The notes below the pieces were generated by a model, which searched no databases, had not been told where the DNA came from, and worked only from the letters and a program-made list of their open reading frames with translations. 64,000 nucleotides of DNA from Pseudomonadota bacterium (GTDB lineage Bacteria; Pseudomonadota; Gammaproteobacteria; Steroidobacterales; Steroidobacteraceae): contig JAJYAM010000004.1 of NCBI GenBank assembly GCA_021779535.1, positions 1-64,000 on the forward strand, read 5' to 3'. Each line of letters opens with the position of its first letter. Within the stretch, counting starts at the first letter, position 1. Made by a program: the position numbers and the translations under genes. This document shows, one piece after another, positions 57,423 through 64,000 of this stretch.

Positions 57423-58486
57423 CTCGAAGTCCGGGACTCGCGCGAGCGCCCGCCGCACGCAGCGGCCCGTTCGCCCGGTCACTCCTCGGGTTGGTGCTCG
57501 CCGCTGCGGCGTGTCTGGCGGCCCGGCAAGCCGAGACCGCGCCGGCCGCGAGCGCGCGCACCACCGGCGCTCCGCGTCCGGCGCCGTGGTTGGGAGCCGC
57601 GATCGGCCTGCTCGGCACCCGCGGCGACGCGAGCTCGCTTGCCACCGCGGCGCTGCTCGGGCGCAGCGGCGCGAGCGCGCTCGCGCTCGCCAACCGCGCG
57701 GCGCAACTCGCGCCGGACGACGCGGCGATCGGATGGGTTGATTTACGCGTCTGCGCATCGACGCCGGGGTGCGACAGTCGCGGCATCGCCGCCGCGATGC
57801 GCTGGCTCGATCCGGACAACGCCGCGGCCTGGCTGCCGACCCTCGACTCGGCGGTCGGCACGCACGACGACGAGGAAACGAACCGCGTGTTGACGCACAT
57901 GGCGCGCGGATCGAGCTTGGATTTTTACTGGAATCCGATCGTCGCGCGCGCGTTCGATGCGTTGCGCTCGATCGCCGCACGCATACCCGGCCATCCCCTC
58001 GATTCCGACGCCGCGATCCTCGCGGCGGTCGAGCGGGCAGCCGGGCGCTCGATCGTGCCCCCCCTGTCCGCGCTCGCGACGGTATGCCGCAGCTCACGGT
58101 CGGGCAGCCCACGGCGCACCGCCTGCGAAAAGATTGCGCAACTGCTGCGTCACGCCGACACGATCGACGCCCAGTACGCGGGTTACTCGATCGGGCGACG
58201 CTTCGCGCGTTACGGAAGCCCGGGTTTCCGCGCGCTCGGCGAAGCGCGCCGGGTGCTCGAGTGGCGCGTCGCGAACGCCGCGCGCTTCGACGCGCCCTTG
58301 CTGCCCTGGTTGCGCAGCGCACACGCGCGCTGGCGCGTCGAACAGATGCGAACGCTCACGCGGCAGGAAGACGTGATCGTCGCCGTCCTGCGCCATCAAG
58401 GGATGCCCATCGACCCGCCGCCACCGCCCCCGGCGCCGACACCGCCCCCGGCGCCGCCCGAGCCGTTGCACAAGCGCCCTCCCTGA
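57419..58486 (+). CDS. Exported helical-repeat protein of unknown function
   Basis: A 355-residue protein translated from a 4-base overlap with the DUF502 gene. The N-terminus is basic then hydrophobic (SLLGLVLAAAACLAARQAET), like a signal peptide. The body is alpha-helical with TPR/SEL-like spacing (ALANRAAQLAPDDAAIGWVD, AAAMRWLDPDNAAAWLPTLD) and several cysteines. It ends in a proline-rich tail (PPPPPPAPTPPPAPPEP). I do not recognise the family. Confidence 0.6.
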   Translation: MTRSPGLARAPAARSGPFARSLLGLVLAAAACLAARQAETAPAASARTTGAPRPAPWLGAAIGLLGTRGDASSLATAALLGRSGASALALANRAAQLAPDDAAIGWVDLRVCASTPGCDSRGIAAAMRWLDPDNAAAWLPTLDSAVGTHDDEETNRVLTHMARGSSLDFYWNPIVARAFDALRSIAARIPGHPLDSDAAILAAVERAAGRSIVPPLSALATVCRSSRSGSPRRTACEKIAQLLRHADTIDAQYAGYSIGRRFARYGSPGFRALGEARRVLEWRVANAARFDAPLLPWLRSAHARWRVEQMRTLTRQEDVIVAVLRHQGMPIDPPPPPPAPTPPPAPPEPLHKRPP

Positions 58487-58488
58487 CG

Positions 58489-59280
58489 ATGGCTGCCGAA
58501 TTGCCCGGGAGCGAACCGCTGCTCGCTGCCGATGAGCCGTCGCCGGTCGAAGTCCTGCGACCGCGGGGTCGCTCGGCGTTCCTGATCGTGTGCGACCACG
58601 CCGGCGCACGCATCCCGCGCGCGCTCGGGTCGCTCGGGCTCGCAAACGCGGATCTCGCGCGACACATCGCATGGGACATCGGCGCGGCCGCGGTCGCACG
58701 GCGTCTGTCCGAAACCTGGGATGCCTGCACGGTCCTGCAGCGCTACTCCCGGCTGGTGATCGACTGCAATCGACCGCCCGGCGGCCCGACATCGATCGTC
58801 GCCGAGAGCGAACGGACGCCGGTTCCGGGGAACGCCCGGGTGGATGCGATCCAACGGCAGAGGCGCGAACGGGCGATCTTCGCCCCGTACCACGCACGGA
58901 TCCGTGCGCTCCTCGAGGAACGCGCCGCGACGCGCCGGCCGACCGTATTGATCGCGATGCACAGTTTCACGCCCGTCTACCTCGGCATCGCCCGGCCCTG
59001 GCACGTCGGCGTCCTCTATCATCGCGATCGGCGGCTGGCGGACGCGCTGCTCGCGGTGCTACGCGCCGATCCGGCGCTGGTCGTCGGCGACAATCAACCC
59101 TATGCGGTCGGCGACGCGACCGATGTCGCGATCCCGGAATACGGAGAGAAGCGCGGTCTGCTGCACGTCGAAATCGAGGTGCGTCAGGATCTCATTGCGA
59201 CACCGACCGGCCAGCGCCGCTGGGCGGCGAGGCTCGCGGCCGCGTTGACCGGGTCCCTGGATCGGCGCCCGCGCCGCTGA
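58489..59280 (+). CDS. N-formylglutamate amidohydrolase family protein
   Basis: A 263-residue protein of the N-formylglutamate deformylase (HutG-like) fold, with a metal-binding histidine in VCDHAGARIPR and the blocks LVIDCNRPPGGPTSI, MHSFTPVYLG and GLLHVEIEVRQDL with the expected acidic and histidine residues. No histidine-utilisation genes are near, so the substrate may differ. The ATG at 58489 overlaps no neighbour (two bases after the previous stop). Confidence 0.85.
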   Translation: MAAELPGSEPLLAADEPSPVEVLRPRGRSAFLIVCDHAGARIPRALGSLGLANADLARHIAWDIGAAAVARRLSETWDACTVLQRYSRLVIDCNRPPGGPTSIVAESERTPVPGNARVDAIQRQRRERAIFAPYHARIRALLEERAATRRPTVLIAMHSFTPVYLGIARPWHVGVLYHRDRRLADALLAVLRADPALVVGDNQPYAVGDATDVAIPEYGEKRGLLHVEIEVRQDLIATPTGQRRWAARLAAALTGSLDRRPRR

Positions 59281-59299
59281 ACCGCCGGCGCGAGCGGTC

Positions 59300-59806
59300 T
59301 CAGGCGACCGAACTGCGGGACAACGTGACGCTCGGCGGTTCCGCCGCGAGCGCGCCGATCTCCGCACCGATGCGCATGTCGTCGATCGGACCGAACGCGT
59401 GCTTGCGGATCACACCGTCCCGATCGATCAGCACCAGACTCGGCGTCCCGCGCATTCGGTATCGTTCCATCGTGAGCGGAATCGGACCCGACGCGCCCGG
59501 CGCGTCGACCGCCACGGGGAATTTGAGGCGGTACTCGTGGATGAACGCCTCGACGACCGCCCGCGTGATCGCGGTGTGGTGCTCGAAGGTCGCGTGCAGG
59601 CCGATCACCGCAACGTCCTTCGGCTCGAACGTCTCGTATATCCGGCGGATCTGCGGAACGCCGAAAGCGACCGATTGCGGGCACAGAACCTGGAACGCGC
59701 CGAGCACGACGACCCGGCCCCGCAATGCCGAGAGCGCGATCGGATGATCGCTGTTGTACCAGTGGCGCACCGACCACTCTGGCGCGACCTTCGGCGAATC
59801 GTTCAT
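59300..59806 (-). CDS. TlpA-like thioredoxin-fold protein with a CPQS site
   Basis: A 168-residue thioredoxin-fold protein (VVVLGAFQVLCPQSVAFGVP, then RYRMRGTPSLVLIDRDGVIR with the cis-Pro). The usual CxxC is replaced by C42-P-Q-S45, keeping only one cysteine, so it cannot form the normal disulfide and may act as a peroxidase-like or binding protein. No signal peptide is visible. It follows the second GGDEF/EAL gene on the same strand after about 100 bases. Confidence 0.82.
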   Translation of the reverse strand: MNDSPKVAPEWSVRHWYNSDHPIALSALRGRVVVLGAFQVLCPQSVAFGVPQIRRIYETFEPKDVAVIGLHATFEHHTAITRAVVEAFIHEYRLKFPVAVDAPGASGPIPLTMERYRMRGTPSLVLIDRDGVIRKHAFGPIDDMRIGAEIGALAAEPPSVTLSRSSVA

Positions 59807-59906
59807 TCACACCCCTGAGGCGGTCCGAGCGACCGCACCGACGCCATCGATTCCCGACCGGCCCGGCGCACCGGTCCTGCTACTGTTTGCCTCAGCGCGA
59901 GGAGAA

Positions 59907-62183
59907 TTACAAGAGGCCGTTCTCGCCCCGTTTCGGATCGACGCTCGCCTCGAATAGCGCGAGATCGCCGAGCAAGTCGCGGAGTGGAACCGCGCGCGCA
60001 ACCGCGAATCCCTGGCCATAATCGACGCCGAGATCCGCGATCCGGGCCCGCAAGGCGTCGCTCTCGACGTGCTCGGCGATCGTGCGCAGACGCATCATCG
60101 TCGCGAGCTGCGCGATCGCCTTGATCATCGCGGCCGAGCGGGGCTGCTCGATCGCGTCGCGAACGATCGTGCCGTCGATCTTCAGCGCCTCGACCGCGAA
60201 CTCGCGCAGAAGCCCGAGCGTGCCCGCGCCGGTGCCGAACTCGTCGAGCGCGAAACGGCAGCCCGAACCACGGAGCGCATCGATGCAGCGCCGCGTCGCG
60301 TCCGGATGTCGCGCCGCGACCGCCTCGGAGATCTCGAAGCCCAGCGAGCCGCGCGGCACGCCATCGGCCGCGAGCCGTTCCTCCACGAAGCCGACGAACG
60401 ATTCGTCGAGCAAGGACTCCGCATCGAGGTTCACCGTGAAGCACGCGCGCTGCTCACCGATCTGGCGGCCGTACGCGCCGAGCAGCGCGCAGACGCCCCG
60501 CACGACCCAGCGATCCACCGCGCGCGTCAGCCCGCACGCCCGGGCGACCGGCAGCACCTTCCGCGCCGCGAGCAGTTCGCCGCGCTCGTTCGGCAATCGC
60601 AGCAAAACCTCGAACAAGGCGCCCCCGTAACTGCCCCGCAGGGGCAGGATCGGCTGCGCGATCAGGTGCGGCTCACCGGTCGCGAGCGCCCGCCGCAGCG
60701 CGCGCGCGACCGCCGCGTTCGTCGCGTGGCCGTCGCTCGCGCGCTCCGGGGCCAACGCGACGCGATTGCCGCCGAGCGCCTTCGCGCTCTTGCAGGCATC
60801 CTCGGCGGCCGCGAGCGCGTGTGCGAGCGGCTCGTCCGCGTCCACGACCGAAGCGACGCCGATGCTCACGGTCGGCGACGGAGCGGACGCGACGCCGCGC
60901 GTCGCGAACGCACCGCGGACGCGCTCGGCGTTCGCGCGCGCCGCGTCGACGTTGGTGTTCGGCAACAACGCGGCGAGCCGGTCACCGGTCAACCGGGCGC
61001 ACGATGCGTCGGCGGGCAGCGTCGCCTGCAGGCACGCGGCGGCCGCCGCAATCGCCTCGTCGCCGGCGGGCATCCCGAACGCCTCGTTGAGCGCCCGCAT
61101 GCGATCGACGTCGAGGTACAGCAGGCTGTGGGCGCCGAGGGGCGCCCCGGTCGCGAACACCCGCCGGGCAGCCCGATCGAACGCGACGTCCGTCAGGAGG
61201 CCGGTTCGTGCATCGTGAGCCGCATCGATCACCGTCGACAGGCGCCGCGCCGCCGCCTCGATCGCGACGACCGCGGACGGTGGAAAATCCGCAGCACTCG
61301 GCGGGTTGAACAGCGCGAGCGCGCCGAGCACCCGGCCGGAAGGGTGCCGCACCGGACTCGCGAGGATCTTGTACGGTGCCGCGTCGACCGTCGCCGTCGG
61401 CGCGATCCGGTTCACGACGATCGTGCGCTGTTGCAGGCGGACCCACGCGAGCAAATGCCGTTCCGCGCGCTGCAACGCGAGCGGCGCGAGCGGCTGCCCA
61501 CTCGGCGTGAGGGTGCGCGAGATCTTGCGTTCCGGCACCCATAGCGCCGCGAGCGTCGCTCCGGTGCGGTGCATCGTCCGATGGAGCCACCGGTCGATCT
61601 CGTCGTTTTCGTCTCCTTCGCCGGCTTCGTCGGCTTCCCGGTCCTCGGCATCCTCCGGCGGCACCGCGCGCCCCCGCGCATCGGCCGCGGCGGCGATCGC
61701 CGCGGTGGCGCGCTCGGCGAGCGCGGTCCGCAACGACCATTCGCCCCGCCAGCACGCGAGCGCGGGTGCGACCATCGATTGCACGTACGGGAGCGCGCGC
61801 GGCCCGGACGGCGAGCCGGTCGGCGCGAGCGCGAGCATCACGACCCCGTGCCAGCCCTGCTCGCGCGCCAATGCGAATGCGTACAACGCGACGTCCGCGT
61901 TCACGACCTGCATCGCGGCCGGAAATTCGCCGGTCCCGGTCAGCGCGGCGGCGGTCGCCGCCGCGGCGACCGCCTGCGCGGTGGCCTCCTCCACGGCCCA
62001 ATCGGCCGACGCCCAGATCCGCCGGCCGTCGCCGTCCCGAACGCACATCGCGCACAAGCTCGGCAGCAGCACTTTCAAGAGTCTCGCCCACGCCTCGAAG
62101 CCGCCCCAGGCGTCGAGTCCTCGCGCGGAGGAGGCCGGCGGCCCGGTGCCGGCGGGAAGCGGTGGTTGTGTCACGTTGGTCAT
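59907..62183 (-). CDS. Soluble GAF/GGDEF-like/EAL-like protein with degraded motifs
   Basis: A 758-residue protein without membrane helices. A GAF-like region (about 195-320) precedes a GGDEF fold whose signature reads T-G-D-R-L (399-403), so it should not synthesise c-di-GMP. The EAL domain (about 500-745) has EVL (525-527) in place of EAL and LDEFGTG for LDDFGTG, but keeps N585, E617, K668, E704 and Q724. It may bind c-di-GMP as an effector or retain weak hydrolysis. The start is uncertain; ATG 62183 is used, and a longer frame starts at a TTG at 62270. Confidence 0.86.
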   Translation of the reverse strand: MTNVTQPPLPAGTGPPASSARGLDAWGGFEAWARLLKVLLPSLCAMCVRDGDGRRIWASADWAVEEATAQAVAAAATAAALTGTGEFPAAMQVVNADVALYAFALAREQGWHGVVMLALAPTGSPSGPRALPYVQSMVAPALACWRGEWSLRTALAERATAAIAAAADARGRAVPPEDAEDREADEAGEGDENDEIDRWLHRTMHRTGATLAALWVPERKISRTLTPSGQPLAPLALQRAERHLLAWVRLQQRTIVVNRIAPTATVDAAPYKILASPVRHPSGRVLGALALFNPPSAADFPPSAVVAIEAAARRLSTVIDAAHDARTGLLTDVAFDRAARRVFATGAPLGAHSLLYLDVDRMRALNEAFGMPAGDEAIAAAAACLQATLPADASCARLTGDRLAALLPNTNVDAARANAERVRGAFATRGVASAPSPTVSIGVASVVDADEPLAHALAAAEDACKSAKALGGNRVALAPERASDGHATNAAVARALRRALATGEPHLIAQPILPLRGSYGGALFEVLLRLPNERGELLAARKVLPVARACGLTRAVDRWVVRGVCALLGAYGRQIGEQRACFTVNLDAESLLDESFVGFVEERLAADGVPRGSLGFEISEAVAARHPDATRRCIDALRGSGCRFALDEFGTGAGTLGLLREFAVEALKIDGTIVRDAIEQPRSAAMIKAIAQLATMMRLRTIAEHVESDALRARIADLGVDYGQGFAVARAVPLRDLLGDLALFEASVDPKRGENGLL

Positions 62184-62274
62184 CCTGACGGGGTCGTGAG
62201 CCCGGTGATCCTCGATCCTCACATGCACAATGCGCCGGATCGGTGACCGCGACTTTGATCGCCGTCGCAAATCG

Positions 62275-62706
62275 TCAACCGGTGTCGACCGGCCGTCGCC
62301 GCCGCGAGAGCCATCCGATCAGCGCACTTCCACCCGGCCACCGGGCGATCCAGACGACCGCGCGCCAAAATCGTCGCGCTCGTCGATCATACCGCGCCAG
62401 CGGAAGCGCCGCGTAGAGCTCGGCGCACGGCTCGTGCAAGAGTCCCGCCGCCGCGCGCAACGGCGTCTCGCGGTCGTCCGCACCGAACCCCCATCGAACC
62501 TCGCCGCCGTCCCATTCGAGCCGAATCGCGGACGAGGGTGGAACGGCGAACCCCTGACGGCCGCTCGCGGAATCGTCCGCGCCGCCGGAATCGCGCAAAT
62601 ACAATTCCCAAGGAAACCTTCCGCGCCCGTGCAGGCGCCACCAGCCGCCGGGAAGCGGCCGGGCTCCGCCGGCGGGCGCGCGCAAGGTTCTCGACGTCGA
62701 TGTCAC
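62275..62706 (-). CDS. Small protein of unknown function
   Basis: About 143 residues from a GTG at 62706. It is aromatic- and Arg-rich, with WWRLHGRGRFPWELYLRD, RLEWDGGEVRWGFGADDRET and a C-terminal hydrophobic stretch (FWRAVVWIARWPGGSALIGW) that could be membrane-associated. I recognise no family. An ATG at 62781 would extend it across the likely dacB promoter. It is upstream of the degraded GGDEF/EAL gene and could be co-transcribed with it. Confidence 0.45.
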   Translation of the reverse strand: MTSTSRTLRAPAGGARPLPGGWWRLHGRGRFPWELYLRDSGGADDSASGRQGFAVPPSSAIRLEWDGGEVRWGFGADDRETPLRAAAGLLHEPCAELYAALPLARYDRRARRFWRAVVWIARWPGGSALIGWLSRRRRPVDTG

Positions 62707-62753
62707 GCGTGCGGTCCGTTCAGCCGGGGCTGTGCGCTCCGATCGCGGGAATG

Positions 62754-62759
62754 TATCAT
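62754..62759 (+). promoter_or_regulatory. Candidate -10 (TATCAT) for dacB
   Basis: TATCAT sits 54 bases before the dacB ATG at 62813, in the divergent gap. No clear -35 hexamer; weak support. Confidence 0.3.
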
Positions 62760-62812
62760 TCCCCCGCGCCCGCGAGGGCATTTCCTTCGAACCCCCCAGC
62801 GAGCCTCAAACG

Positions 62813-64000
62813 ATGCGCCGTATCCTGATTCCCTGCCTGTTCGCGTGCTCCGTCGCCGTCACAGCTTTCGCCGCGCCGCGGCTCGCGCCGCCGCCGATCG
62901 AGCGCGTGATCGAGCAGGGGCACTTGCCGTACGCGTCGGTCAGTTACATCGTCGAGGACGCGAACACCGGCGCCGTGGTGATCGAACGGAATCCAGGGAT
63001 TGCGCGCGGGCCCGGATCCGTGATGAAGATGCTGACGACGTTCGCCGCCCTCGACACGCTCGGGCCGCAGTTCAAGTGGCACACCCGCGCGCTGGTCGAC
63101 GGCCCGATCGTGCACGGGGTCCTGCACGGCAATCTGTACCTGCAGGGCGGCGGCGATCCGTACCTGACGATCGAGCGCTGGTGGCGGTTTGCGGCCGAGC
63201 TGCGGGCGACGGGCCTGCGAACGATCGACGGCGACGTCGTGATCGACGATCACGAGTTCTCGTTGCCCAACGAGAACCCGGCGGCGTTCGACGGTCATCC
63301 GAACCGCCCCTACAATGTGATACCGGACGCGCTGATGGTGAATTTCCAGTCGATCGACTATCGCGTCGCGCCCGATCCCGGGGCTCACCGGGTCGCGGTC
63401 TCGGCGTTGCCGCGACCGGTGAACTTCGGGATCGAGGACGACATCCGGCTGGTCGGCGGACGTTGCGCGGGGTACGGCGATCGCATCGGCTACCGGGTCG
63501 TTTCTCCCCAGCGCGATCGGGTCGTGTTCAGCGGCACGATGTCGATGCATTGCGGACCGGAGCTGTTCACGCGAGCGGTGATGCAGGCGCCGGAATATGC
63601 CTACGGCACCTTCGTCCAGTTGTGGCGCGAGCTCGGCGGCCGGATCGCCGGCGGCTACGCGCACCGGGCGGCGCCGCCGCGCGCCCGCGCAGTGCTCGAT
63701 TTCGAATCGCTCCCGCTCGCCGAGATCGTGAGGCTCACCAACAAGTTCAGCAACAACACCATGGCGCGCACCATCCTGCTGACGCTCGGCGAGCGGCGCT
63801 ACGGCGCGCCGGCGACGCTCGGCAAGGGGATCACCGTGATCGAGGACTGGGCCCGCGAGCACCGGATTCCGCTCGACGGCACGGTGATCGTCAACGGCTC
63901 CGGCTTGTCGCGGCGAACGCGGATCGATGCCGAGACGCTCGCCGCGCTGTTGCGGGTCGCTTATCACAGCAACTTCGCCCCCGAATACCTCGCGTCGCTC
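62813..64000 (+). CDS. dacB: D-alanyl-D-alanine carboxypeptidase/endopeptidase (PBP4), 3' end outside window
   Basis: The first 396 codons of an S13-family penicillin-binding protein. A signal peptide (about 1-20) is followed by the catalytic S69-V-M-K72 in GSVMKMLTTFAAL and the second motif S-N-N in NKFSNNTMAR. The third motif lies beyond the right edge. It trims peptide cross-links of peptidoglycan in the periplasm. The reading frame is open to base 64000. Confidence 0.94.
   Translation, partial: MRRILIPCLFACSVAVTAFAAPRLAPPPIERVIEQGHLPYASVSYIVEDANTGAVVIERNPGIARGPGSVMKMLTTFAALDTLGPQFKWHTRALVDGPIVHGVLHGNLYLQGGGDPYLTIERWWRFAAELRATGLRTIDGDVVIDDHEFSLPNENPAAFDGHPNRPYNVIPDALMVNFQSIDYRVAPDPGAHRVAVSALPRPVNFGIEDDIRLVGGRCAGYGDRIGYRVVSPQRDRVVFSGTMSMHCGPELFTRAVMQAPEYAYGTFVQLWRELGGRIAGGYAHRAAPPRARAVLDFESLPLAEIVRLTNKFSNNTMARTILLTLGERRYGAPATLGKGITVIEDWAREHRIPLDGTVIVNGSGLSRRTRIDAETLAALLRVAYHSNFAPEYLASL

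Overview
The window is very GC-rich and densely packed with genes. Spacings are short and many starts overlap the previous stop (ATGA, GTGA). GTG and TTG starts are common. Gene content and order (ntrX-ntrY-DUF4390-rsmB-fmt-def, lysM-dprA-smg-topA-hemF, argS-SPOR, three-part pntAa/pntAb/pntB, a 325-residue proteobacterial malate dehydrogenase) point to a free-living aerobic proteobacterium, most likely betaproteobacterial or an early-branching gammaproteobacterium. I cannot name a genus. Nothing looks like a phage, plasmid, transposon, CRISPR array, rRNA or tRNA.

Layout. Bases 1-6638: acetyl-CoA synthetase (cut by the left edge), a 5'-3' exonuclease and an HNH nuclease on the minus strand, then the proton-translocating transhydrogenase operon. 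Bases 6640-7140 carry a decayed sigma-factor/DUF3106 remnant, an AT-rich stretch and a tight cluster of DnaA-box-like sequences in front of priA. Bases 7138-18845: priA, argS and a SPOR protein face the minus-strand cluster def-fmt-rsmB-DUF4390-ntrY-ntrX. Bases 19053-28495: LysM protein, dprA, smg, topA, then hemF, rlmJ, DUF4404, hemB and aroE (haem and shikimate steps). Bases 28519-35788: gamma-carbonic anhydrase and glutathione reductase, divergent from oligopeptidase A and exonuclease III, then an HD phosphohydrolase, a VanY-like peptidase and a FrnE-like DsbA protein.

Bases 35869-47680: a GGDEF/EAL protein, an ABC-F ATPase, a complete Mla/MCE-type lipid transport operon (STAS-MlaE fusion, MlaF, MlaD, lipoprotein) headed by a double CDGSH iron-sulfur gene, a Kef-type antiporter, and a class I cyclic-di-GMP riboswitch with its own promoter in front of an FAD-linked oxidase. 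Bases 47697-53846: Dps, a GntR-controlled ABC exporter with a palindromic operator, an ECF sigma factor whose partner gene looks frameshifted, mdh and dinB. Bases 53888-64000: the gspA/gspB pair, a secreted protein of unknown role, DUF502 and a coupled unknown gene, an N-formylglutamate amidohydrolase, a TlpA-like protein, a second GGDEF/EAL protein with degraded motifs, an unknown small gene and dacB (cut by the right edge).

The best leads are: the c-di-GMP riboswitch over an oxidase gene, with two c-di-GMP-type proteins nearby; the DnaA-box cluster at priA; the fused fossil of a sigma factor and DUF3106; the GntR palindrome; and the frameshifted sigma-factor partner. Most other genes are conserved housekeeping functions.
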